DNA of 6,601 nucleotides from Victivallales bacterium (lineage in GTDB: Bacteria; Verrucomicrobiota; Lentisphaeria; Victivallales; JAUVCU01). Within the stretch, counting starts at the first letter, position 1; each line of letters opens with the position of its first letter. Below, piece after piece: positions 1 through 5,491 of the stretch. The stretch covers positions 1 through 6,601 of the forward strand of contig JAOZMT010000122.1 of NCBI GenBank assembly GCA_029934175.1. The letters run 5' to 3'. A model generated the notes under the pieces. That model saw only the letters and a program-made list of their open reading frames with translations. It was not told the DNA's origin and did not search any database. Made by a program: the position numbers and the translations under genes.

Positions 1-64
1 CTTAATCTTTGCTTAAATTAGCATTCAATAATAATAAATTCCTTGTAAAAAACATCAAATTTAA

Positions 65-110
65 GGCGTATAATTACGCCATTTGAGTATGCAAAAAGTA
101 TCTATACGCC
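65..110. repeat. Overlapping GC-cored inverted repeats in the leader (GGCGTATA / TACGCC / TATACGCC)
   Basis: GGCGTA at 65-70 pairs perfectly with TACGCC at 75-80 across a 4-nt loop. The longer arm GGCGTATA at 65-72 also pairs perfectly with TATACGCC at 103-110, so the two structures exclude each other. The two TACGCC copies lie in the same orientation 30 bp apart, close to three helical turns. In such AT-rich DNA these GC-bearing arms stand out. They could be binding sites for a transposase or regulator, an insertion-sequence end, or alternative RNA structures. The sequence does not decide between these. Confidence 0.5.
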
Positions 111-161
111 TCTTCTTGTCATTGGTATTTACAAAAAAACATTATTTTTTTTCATAAAAAC

Positions 162-191
162 TTGCATAATTCAAAAAAAGGCTTATATCAT
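162..191 (+). promoter_or_regulatory. Possible promoter for the small accessory ORF
   Basis: TTGCAT at 162-167 and TATCAT at 186-191 are separated by 18 nt. The -10 box matches the sigma70 consensus at 5 of 6 positions, while the -35 box is weak (TTG only). Transcription would begin near 198, inside the palindrome at 195-216, so that palindrome would be an operator or a 5'-end hairpin. AT-rich DNA yields such matches by chance, so this is tentative. Confidence 0.3.
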
Positions 192-194
192 GTA

Positions 195-216
195 TAGAGC
201 GTATATACACGCTCTA
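195..216 (+). repeat. Perfect 8-bp inverted repeat upstream of the small ORF
   Basis: TAGAGCGT at 195-202 is the exact reverse complement of ACGCTCTA at 209-216, with a 6-nt loop (ATATAC). There is no T-run after it, so it is not an intrinsic terminator. It shares the heptamer GCGTATA (199-205) with the leader palindromes (66-72, and TATACGC at 103-109). It is placed at the expected transcript start of the small ORF, which suits an operator, a 5'-stabilising hairpin or a transposase-binding site. Confidence 0.55.
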
Positions 217-237
217 GTTTAATTAAAATTAAAAAAT

Positions 238-241
238 GGAG
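238..241 (+). promoter_or_regulatory. Ribosome binding site GGAG that decides the start at 248
   Basis: GGAG at 238-241 stands 6 nt before the ATG at 248. The upstream in-frame ATG at 236 overlaps this site and has only A/T-rich sequence before it, so 248 is the better start. Confidence 0.6.
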
Positions 242-247
242 AATTTT

Positions 248-532
248 ATGGAAGACAAAGAAAATTTATTGCGTAAGCGTAAAGAATTAAAGAAAAAACT
301 TGTTGGTATGTTAAACTCAGTAATGCAGGGACATATTCGAAAATCCCCAGCAATGACAAGAGCTAGCATGACTTTAAAGGTTAATGGCAAAACAGTAACT
401 AGAAGTCTTAAGAAAAAAATACTTAATAAAGCTGAGAAGATGACAAAAAATCATTTATTAGTAAGAGAATTATTAAAAGAGATTTCAGAAGTAAATTGGG
501 AACTATTAAAAATTGAAGGAGAAAGCAAATGA
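248..532 (+). CDS. Small basic transposase-accessory-like protein (DUF6788-like)
   Basis: This is a 94-aa lysine-rich protein. A charged N-terminal helix (KENLLRKRKELKKKL) is followed by a short beta-like segment around GKTVTRSLKKKI and a C-terminal helix with LLVRELLKEISEVNWELLK. The layout, from the segment before the GKT to the closing L-EIS-N-ELL, resembles the small DUF6788-type proteins encoded just before transposases in some insertion sequences. That match is from memory and is moderate. The usual Cys pairs (CGKPxCRC) of the better-known members are absent, so if it is a member it is a cysteine-free one. The start at 248 is chosen over 236 (four residues longer) because GGAG lies 6 nt before it. 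The stop overlaps the ATG of the next, broken ORF (ATGA), which implies translational coupling. It may bind nucleic acid given its basic composition. Its function is otherwise unknown. Confidence 0.6.
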   Translation: MEDKENLLRKRKELKKKLVGMLNSVMQGHIRKSPAMTRASMTLKVNGKTVTRSLKKKILNKAEKMTKNHLLVRELLKEISEVNWELLKIEGESK

Positions 533-648
533 ACGATTTCGTGGAATTTATAATGTAAAGTGTAAATGCACAACTCGCAAATAAGTTTAAATCAAAGCTC
601 AATGAGATAAAGAATCTCCTTGAACTAAAAGAGCAATTAGCTGCTTAA
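529..648 (+). pseudogene. Remnant of a second ORF, probably the transposase, with its interior deleted
   Basis: An ATG at 529 overlaps the stop of the small basic ORF. It opens a frame that reads nine codons (MNDFVEFIM), then TAA at 556. The same frame continues without another stop to TAA at 646. This downstream part reads SVNAQLANKFKSKLNEI and then NLLELKEQLAA, a plausible helical protein C-terminus. An N-terminal stub and a C-terminal tail in one frame, with an intrinsic terminator 7 nt after the final stop, suggest a longer gene that lost its middle. A transposase is inferred from the DUF6788-like neighbour; too little is left to identify it directly. The alternative is a chance open stretch after a very short ORF. 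Confidence 0.5.
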
Positions 649-655
649 TGTAAAG

Positions 656-685
656 AAATAGCAGAGTCATATCTGCTATTTTTTT
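656..685 (+). terminator. Rho-independent terminator
   Basis: AAATAGCAGA at 656-665 pairs perfectly with TCTGCTATTT at 672-681 around a 6-nt loop (GTCATA). Seven T residues run from 679 to 685. It ends the insertion-sequence-like unit and separates it from the operon that begins at 841. Confidence 0.85.
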
Positions 686-725
686 AGCTATAACTTGAAT
701 TAGATAATATAACTTTATAAATAAT

Positions 726-753
726 TTGATAATTTATAAAAATATGCTATTAT
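726..753 (+). promoter_or_regulatory. Likely promoter of the helicase operon
   Basis: TTGATA at 726-731 (5 of 6 to TTGACA) and TATTAT at 748-753 (5 of 6 to TATAAT) are 16 nt apart. A TG dinucleotide one base before the -10 makes it an extended -10 site. Transcription would start near 760, leaving a leader of about 80 nt. The surrounding DNA is almost pure A/T, so other weak matches exist (for example TTGAAT around 693), but this is the best pair and it lies between a terminator and a gene start. Confidence 0.5.
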
Positions 754-840
754 TATATAATAAAATATAAACTTTTAAATGTGTTTTTCAAGTAGAATAA
801 TAGGAACAGTAGTAAAGACGAATAAAATTAGGAGAAACAA

Positions 841-3705
841 ATGAATTATGCACCAGGTTCAAGAGTTAAGATAAGAGATGCAGAATGGATTGTTAGAAGA
901 GTTGATAGAACTCTTAAAGGAGGCTACGCATTGAGTGTAGTTGGTTTGTCTGAACTTGTAAAAGATACAGCATCTGTTTTTTTGACAGATATTGATAAAA
1001 ATATTGAAGTAATCGATCCTTTAGAAACATCTTTCGTTGCTGATACATCAACTTATTATCGTGATTCAATGCTCTACATAGAAAGTTTATTAAGAACCGC
1101 TACACCGCCAAATGATGATAAATTATATATTGGACATACAGCAGCGATGGATACGCTACCATTTCAATTAGAACCAACAATTCAAGCTCTACAAGAACCT
1201 AGACAACGCATTTTGATTGCTGATACAGTAGGATTAGGAAAAACTCTTGAAGCTGGAATTTTAGTATCGGAATTAATTCGCAGAGGAAAAGGCAAAAGAA
1301 TTCTTGTGCTTACAGTCAAAAGTATGCTTACACAATTTCAGAAAGAATTTTGGAGTCGTTTTACAATTCCTCTGACTAGATTAGATAGTGTAGGTATTCA
1401 ACGAGTGCGAGCTAAAATACCATCAAACCATAATCCTTTCTATTATTATGATAAATCTATAATTTCTATTGATACACTAAAACAAGAAAATGATATTAGA
1501 ATTTCTTTAGAAAAATGCTATTGGGATATAATTGTAATTGATGAAGCTCATAATGTAGCTGAACGAGGAACAAGTTCACTTCGTGCGAAACTCGCAAAAT
1601 TATTAAGTGCTAGATCTGATACTCTAATAATGTTATCTGCAACTCCACATGATGGGAAAGCTAAATCATTTGCCAGTTTAATGAATATGCTTAATCCAAC
1701 TGCTATTACTAATCCTGAAGAATACGGTCCAGAAGATATTAAAGGTTTGTATATTCGTAGATTTAAGAAAGATGTATTGGAGCAATTGCGAAGTTCGCAG
1801 AAAGATAGAAAGGTATTTGTTTCAAAATCAAAAGCTTCTAACATAGAAGAAACTTGTTATGATTATTTTACTGAGATGCAATTTAGCAGGCTTGATAAAA
1901 AACGAGGAGCTAATATGCTCTTTAAAACAACTTTAGAAAAATCACTCTTTTCAAGTCCGAGTGCATGTATTTCAACTGTTAATAATAGAATTAAAAAACT
2001 AGAAAAAGAGGAAACCATAGAAGCTAAAAATGATATTTCTGTTTTGAAAGAATTTATTGAAAATTTGGATAATATTTCTCCTAATGAATTCTCAAAATAT
2101 GTAGAATTATTAAAACTTTTAAATAATAAAAAAGGCGAGTTAGGTTGGACTGGTAAAGCTAATGATAGAATTGTTATATTCACTGAACGAATTGATACTT
2201 TAAGTTTTTTATATTCAAACCTTATTACAGATTTAAAATTACAAGATAAACAAATAGAGATGCTTCATGGAGGACTATCAGATATTGAACAACAAAAGAT
2301 TGTAGAAGAGTTTGGAAAAGAGAAATCTAAACTTAGAATTCTAGTTGCGTCTGATGTTGCTTCGGAAGGTATTAACTTACATTATTTATCGCATAAAATG
2401 ATTCATTTTGATATCCCTTGGTCTCTAATGGCATTCCAGCAAAGAAATGGTCGTATTGATAGATATGGACAACCTGAAGAACCACACATTGCATATCTTA
2501 TTACTGAAAGTGAAAATGAAAAGATTAAAGGAGATACTAGAATATTAGAATTGCTTATTCAAAAAGATCAACAAGCTGAAGAGAATATTGGAGATCCATC
2601 TGTTTTTATGAAAGTGTATGATATAGAAGCAGAAGAAAATTGGACAGCGAAAGCTATGGAAGAAGGAAAAAATTCTGATGATTTAAACGAGGAACTTGAA
2701 AAGAATGTTGATATTGCAAACTCTTTAGATTTTGATCCTTTTGCGATACTCGCAGGCGATGAAGATGAACCTATTCCTGTAGGTGATAACATTGAAGATA
2801 AAAAATCTAGAATTGCATCGTTATACTCAGATGATTTTCAATATTTTGATGAAGCAATAAATTATTTAAAACAAGATAACACTTTACAATACTGTGCGGA
2901 TTCCGCAAATCGAATTATCAACTTTACAGCAACTGAAGAAGTGAAAGACAGATTTAAACTTTTGCCAAAAGAAGTTATGCCTGAAAATGGAGATTTCCAT
3001 TTAACGGACGATAGAAATATTATTATGGATAGTATGAATAAAGCAAGAAAAGAAGAATCTTCATGGCCAAAATATCAGTTACTTTGGGAACAACATCCAA
3101 TTATGGAATGGGTGAACGATAAAGTTATATCATCATTTGGGAGACAAGAAGCACCTGTATTGACACTAAACACACTTGATAGCAATGAAGTTATATTTAT
3201 TGCATCTGGACTTATTCCCAATAAAAAAGGTCATCCAATTATTAATCACTGGTTAGGAGTTAAATTTATTAATGGGAAATATAAAACTGTAGAAGACGAA
3301 TTGCAAGAGCTTATTAAAACATACAAATTAAATCCAAAAGAACATGGGGCCATTGACATTGAATTAGATAAAGAAAAACTTAATAAATTATTGCCTATAG
3401 CAGTAGAACAAATCAAGGAATGGATAACATTAAATCGTGATGAGTTCAATGATAAAACGATGCCTATTCTTGAGGAAAAATTAAAAACTTTAGAAAGGTT
3501 AAGGGCGAGTCGTTATGAACAACTTGAATTTAAGTTTGCAGGGTTTGAAGAAAAACAAGAGAAGGGAAAACGAGATACTGACAAAATATTTGATGAATAT
3601 AAAAAATGGATTGAAGATACAATGAAAACAGAAGATAATCCATATATTAGAATTATTGCAGTTTTACAGGGGAGTAAAATAAACAAACAGGAGAATACAA
3701 AATGA
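841..3705 (+). CDS. SNF2/RapA-type superfamily 2 helicase, DrmD-like, of a methylase-associated defence operon
   Basis: This 954-aa ATPase should move on or remodel double-stranded DNA, probably in the cytoplasm as part of a restriction-like complex. A small N-terminal domain (about 1-60, opening MNYAPGSRVKIRDAEW) precedes two RecA-like lobes. Visible motifs are a Q-like motif around FQLEPTIQAL (108-117), Walker A ADTVGLGKT (127-135), DEAH (234-237), SATPH (266-270), VIFTER (445-450), motif V ASDVASEGINLHY (503-515) and motif VI QQRNGRIDRYGQ (533-544). The last two are typical of SNF2/RapA enzymes, and every catalytic motif is intact. After about 560 there is an acidic stretch (about 590-655) and a long C-terminal region with a charged helical part (about 845-935). 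The whole resembles helicases encoded beside Eco57I-type methylases and DISARM DrmD. AGGAG at 830-834 lies 6 nt before the ATG. The stop overlaps the next start (ATGA). I am sure it is an SNF2-like helicase and less sure which named system owns it. Confidence 0.9.
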   Translation: MNYAPGSRVKIRDAEWIVRRVDRTLKGGYALSVVGLSELVKDTASVFLTDIDKNIEVIDPLETSFVADTSTYYRDSMLYIESLLRTATPPNDDKLYIGHTAAMDTLPFQLEPTIQALQEPRQRILIADTVGLGKTLEAGILVSELIRRGKGKRILVLTVKSMLTQFQKEFWSRFTIPLTRLDSVGIQRVRAKIPSNHNPFYYYDKSIISIDTLKQENDIRISLEKCYWDIIVIDEAHNVAERGTSSLRAKLAKLLSARSDTLIMLSATPHDGKAKSFASLMNMLNPTAITNPEEYGPEDIKGLYIRRFKKDVLEQLRSSQKDRKVFVSKSKASNIEETCYDYFTEMQFSRLDKKRGANMLFKTTLEKSLFSSPSACISTVNNRIKKLEKEETIEAKNDISVLKEFIENLDNISPNEFSKYVELLKLLNNKKGELGWTGKANDRIVIFTERIDTLSFLYSNLITDLKLQDKQIEMLHGGLSDIEQQKIVEEFGKEKSKLRILVASDVASEGINLHYLSHKMIHFDIPWSLMAFQQRNGRIDRYGQPEEPHIAYLITESENEKIKGDTRILELLIQKDQQAEENIGDPSVFMKVYDIEAEENWTAKAMEEGKNSDDLNEELEKNVDIANSLDFDPFAILAGDEDEPIPVGDNIEDKKSRIASLYSDDFQYFDEAINYLKQDNTLQYCADSANRIINFTATEEVKDRFKLLPKEVMPENGDFHLTDDRNIIMDSMNKARKEESSWPKYQLLWEQHPIMEWVNDKVISSFGRQEAPVLTLNTLDSNEVIFIASGLIPNKKGHPIINHWLGVKFINGKYKTVEDELQELIKTYKLNPKEHGAIDIELDKEKLNKLLPIAVEQIKEWITLNRDEFNDKTMPILEEKLKTLERLRASRYEQLEFKFAGFEEKQEKGKRDTDKIFDEYKKWIEDTMKTEDNPYIRIIAVLQGSKINKQENTK
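1584..1596. repeat. Short palindrome TGCGA-N3-TCGCA, copy 1
   Basis: Perfect 5-bp arms flank AAC. The site lies inside the helicase gene, where the frame reads GCG AAA CTC GCA (A-K-L-A). One of four TGCG-N5-CGCA sites in this gene. Confidence 0.6.
1787..1799. repeat. Short palindrome TGCGAA-G-TTCGCA, copy 2
   Basis: Perfect 6-bp arms surround a single G. It is read in a different codon phase from the other copies (TTG CGA AGT TCG CAG, L-R-S-S-Q), so a shared peptide cannot explain the shared DNA word. Confidence 0.6.
2742..2754. repeat. Short palindrome TGCGA-N3-TCGCA, copy 3
   Basis: Perfect 5-bp arms flank TAC. The frame reads GCG ATA CTC GCA (A-I-L-A), using GCG for alanine, which is rare among the alanine codons of this gene. 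Confidence 0.6.
2895..2907. repeat. Short palindrome TGCGGA-T-TCCGCA, copy 4 (variant)
   Basis: Perfect 6-bp arms surround a single T. It shares the outer TGCG...CGCA and the 13-bp length with the other three copies, but has G/C at the inner pair. The frame reads GCG GAT TCC GCA (A-D-S-A). Confidence 0.5.
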
Positions 3706-4892
3706 AAATAGAAGCAATTAAATTAAAGAACTTTAAAACTTTTAAAGACATAGAAATGCTTAATATACCAAATTTTTGTGTTATTGTAGGAGCTAATGGA
3801 AGTGGCAAAAGCACTGTCTTTAATGTTTTTGAATTTTTAAGAGATGCAATGACTGGAACTGTTAATAGTGCATTAGCAAGACTTGGTGGAAGTCGTGGTT
3901 TTCGAGAAGTTCGCACAAGAAATTCTAAAGAACCAATATTTATAGAACTTAAATTTAGAGATAAGCCTAACTCTCCCTTGACAACTTATTCGTTGCAAAT
4001 TAATGAAGAAAAAGGGCGTGCTTTCGTAGAACGAGAAATTTTAAAATATCGTAGATCTGGAAAAACTGGACAACCATGGCATTTTTTAGATTTTAAAAAT
4101 GGACAAGGAACTGCGGTTACTAATGAACTTGACAATGTAACAAAAGTAAAAGACTTAAACAGGGAAAAGCAGACATTAAAGTCTAATGATATTTTAGCTA
4201 TTAAAGGATTGGCACAATTTGAAAGGTTTCCAGCTGTTGTTGCTCTTGGTAATTTAATTGAAAATTGGCATGTTTCAGATTTTCATATAAATAAAGCTAG
4301 ACCTGAACAAGAAGCAGGATTCGCTGAACATTTATCACGAGAAGGTGAAAATTTATCTTTAGTTATTGAATATCTATTTAATCATCATAAAGAAATTTTT
4401 AATAAAATCATTAAATTACTCAGTGAAAGAGTGCCTGGTATATCCAATATAGAATCTAAAACAACTGAGGAAGGACGCGTTTTATTAAAATTTAAAGATG
4501 GAGCTTTTGAAGATCCATTTTTAGCAAGATATGTTTCTGACGGAACTATTAAAATGCTTGCTTATTTAACTCTTTTGTATGACCCTCAACCACATCCATT
4601 ATTGTGTGTTGAAGAACCTGAAAATCAGCTTTATTCTAAATTGCTATGGGAATTAGCAGAAGAATTCCGTTCGTATGCTCATAGAGGAGGACAAGTTTTT
4701 ATCTCGACTCATTCTCCAGATTTATTAAATGCAATAGAGTTAAATGAAGTTTTTTGGTTAGAAAAAAAGGATGGATATACACAAGTTAAAAGAGCTAAAG
4801 ACAATGAGCAAGTAAGCATATATATGAAAGAAGGTGATCAAATGGGATATTTATGGAAACAAGGTTTTTTAGGAGAGGTAGATCCAAGATGA
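3702..4892 (+). CDS. RecF/OLD-like AAA ATPase (AAA_21/AAA_15 type)
   Basis: This 396-aa ABC/SMC-like ATPase has no long coiled-coil arm. The N-terminus MKIEAIKLKNFKTFKDIE is the classic RecF/OLD opening strand. Walker A is GANGSGKST (30-38). An ABC-signature-like YVSDGTIKMLAYL lies at 277-289, Walker B with its catalytic acids is LCVEEPENQLY (301-311, E304/E305), and the switch histidine is in STHSPDLLN (335-343, H337). All parts for ATP-driven dimerisation are present. No TOPRIM nuclease is fused at its C-terminus, unlike OLD and GajA; a TOPRIM-like protein is instead the next gene. That split ATPase plus TOPRIM layout is seen in two-gene defence systems such as PARIS and in AAA-DUF4276 pairs. 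AGGAG at 3689-3693 is 8 nt before the ATG, and ATGA overlaps occur at both ends. The family call is secure; the defence role is inferred. Confidence 0.88.
   Translation: MKIEAIKLKNFKTFKDIEMLNIPNFCVIVGANGSGKSTVFNVFEFLRDAMTGTVNSALARLGGSRGFREVRTRNSKEPIFIELKFRDKPNSPLTTYSLQINEEKGRAFVEREILKYRRSGKTGQPWHFLDFKNGQGTAVTNELDNVTKVKDLNREKQTLKSNDILAIKGLAQFERFPAVVALGNLIENWHVSDFHINKARPEQEAGFAEHLSREGENLSLVIEYLFNHHKEIFNKIIKLLSERVPGISNIESKTTEEGRVLLKFKDGAFEDPFLARYVSDGTIKMLAYLTLLYDPQPHPLLCVEEPENQLYSKLLWELAEEFRSYAHRGGQVFISTHSPDLLNAIELNEVFWLEKKDGYTQVKRAKDNEQVSIYMKEGDQMGYLWKQGFLGEVDPR
4871..4878 (+). promoter_or_regulatory. Ribosome binding site AGGAGAGG for the DUF4276 gene
   Basis: AGGAGAGG lies 10 nt before the ATG at 4889, inside the 3' end of the AAA gene. 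It fixes the start at 4889. The in-frame ATG at 4853 would add twelve residues (METRFFRRGRSK) encoded wholly inside the AAA gene, and it has no such site before it. Confidence 0.65.
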
Positions 4893-5491
4893 AAAATTTA
4901 GTGTGTTTACTGGAAGAACCATCTGCTAAAGAGATGTTAAAAGGTATTTTACCCAAAATAATAGAAAATGATGTTTATGTTATTTATATTGTTTTTGAAG
5001 GAAAACAAGATTTAGAAAAACAAATTGAAAAGCGTCTTAAATTTTGGAAAAAGCCTAATTCTTGTTTTTTGATTTTGCGTGATAAAGATTCAGGAGACTG
5101 TTTGAATATAAAAAATAATTTAATTGAAAAGATTAATAGAAGTGGGAAAAATGAAAATAGTATTGTTAGAATTGCATGTCACGAACTTGAATCATTTTAT
5201 CTAGGTGATTTATATGCTGTTGAAAAAGGTTTAAATCTTTTAGGATTAAACAAATTACAAATGAAAAAAAAGTTTAGAACGCCTGATGCTATTTCAAGTC
5301 CAAAAGATGAATTAAAGAAACAAACCAAAAACTTATATCAACAAGTAGCTGGTTCAAGAGCAATTGCACCTTTTCTTAAAATTAATGGTTCTAATAAATC
5401 TCATAGCTTTAATGTGTTAATAAACGGAATTAATAGATTATTCCCAAATGGAAAGACTTTAACGGAGGTAAATAATTATGGAAAAATATAA
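4889..5491 (+). CDS. DUF4276-family TOPRIM-like protein, partner of the AAA ATPase
   Basis: This 200-aa protein carries the residues expected of a TOPRIM-like fold. An N-terminal acidic motif follows the first strand (LVCLLEEPSAKE, E9/E10), and a DxD motif follows a hydrophobic strand (FLILRDKDSGD, D65/D67). Next comes CHELESFYLGD (97-107), which resembles the conserved ELE-W/F-L-D segment of DUF4276 proteins. Such proteins are usually encoded directly after a RecF/OLD-like AAA ATPase, as here. A nuclease or metal-dependent effector activity is possible by analogy with OLD/TOPRIM enzymes but is not shown by the sequence. The start at 4889 gives the ATGA overlap with the AAA gene. The last residues (VNNYGKI) are encoded in the ribosome binding site and first codons of the Fic gene, which overlaps by 14 nt, so the C-terminus may have been reshaped when the Fic gene arrived. 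Confidence 0.75.
   Translation: MKNLVCLLEEPSAKEMLKGILPKIIENDVYVIYIVFEGKQDLEKQIEKRLKFWKKPNSCFLILRDKDSGDCLNIKNNLIEKINRSGKNENSIVRIACHELESFYLGDLYAVEKGLNLLGLNKLQMKKKFRTPDAISSPKDELKKQTKNLYQQVAGSRAIAPFLKINGSNKSHSFNVLINGINRLFPNGKTLTEVNNYGKI
5464..5476 (+). repeat. 13-bp direct repeat, left copy, including the Fic ribosome binding site
   Basis: GGAGGTAAATAAT here is identical to 6510-6522. The two copies bracket the Fic gene. GGAGG also serves as the ribosome binding site, 9 nt before the Fic ATG at 5478. In the DUF4276 frame this stretch reads E-V-N-N. Confidence 0.55.

Noticed and set aside
1..235. A coding end, tRNA or small RNA in the left leader
   Set aside because: Stops are frequent in all frames I followed and there is no cloverleaf. 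Only the palindromes and a weak promoter could be supported.
529..648. Stop-codon readthrough or recoding at TAA 556
   Set aside because: The frame does continue open to 646, but there is no slippery site or recoding hairpin, and only nine codons precede the stop. An internal deletion is simpler.
1548..3916. Several minus-strand ORFs of 67-106 aa across the helicase and AAA genes
   Set aside because: They are Ser/Leu/Phe-rich shadows of AT-rich coding DNA, with no recognisable domain or start signals.
4853..4888. Twelve-residue N-terminal extension of the DUF4276 protein
   Set aside because: It would start inside the AAA gene without a ribosome binding site. The ATG at 4889 has AGGAGAGG before it, overlaps the AAA stop as ATGA, and begins directly with the first TOPRIM-like strand.
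3702..5491. PARIS or Gabija
   Set aside because: The second gene looks like DUF4276 rather than the DUF4435 effector of PARIS. The ATPase lacks the fused TOPRIM of GajA, and no UvrD-like GajB follows.
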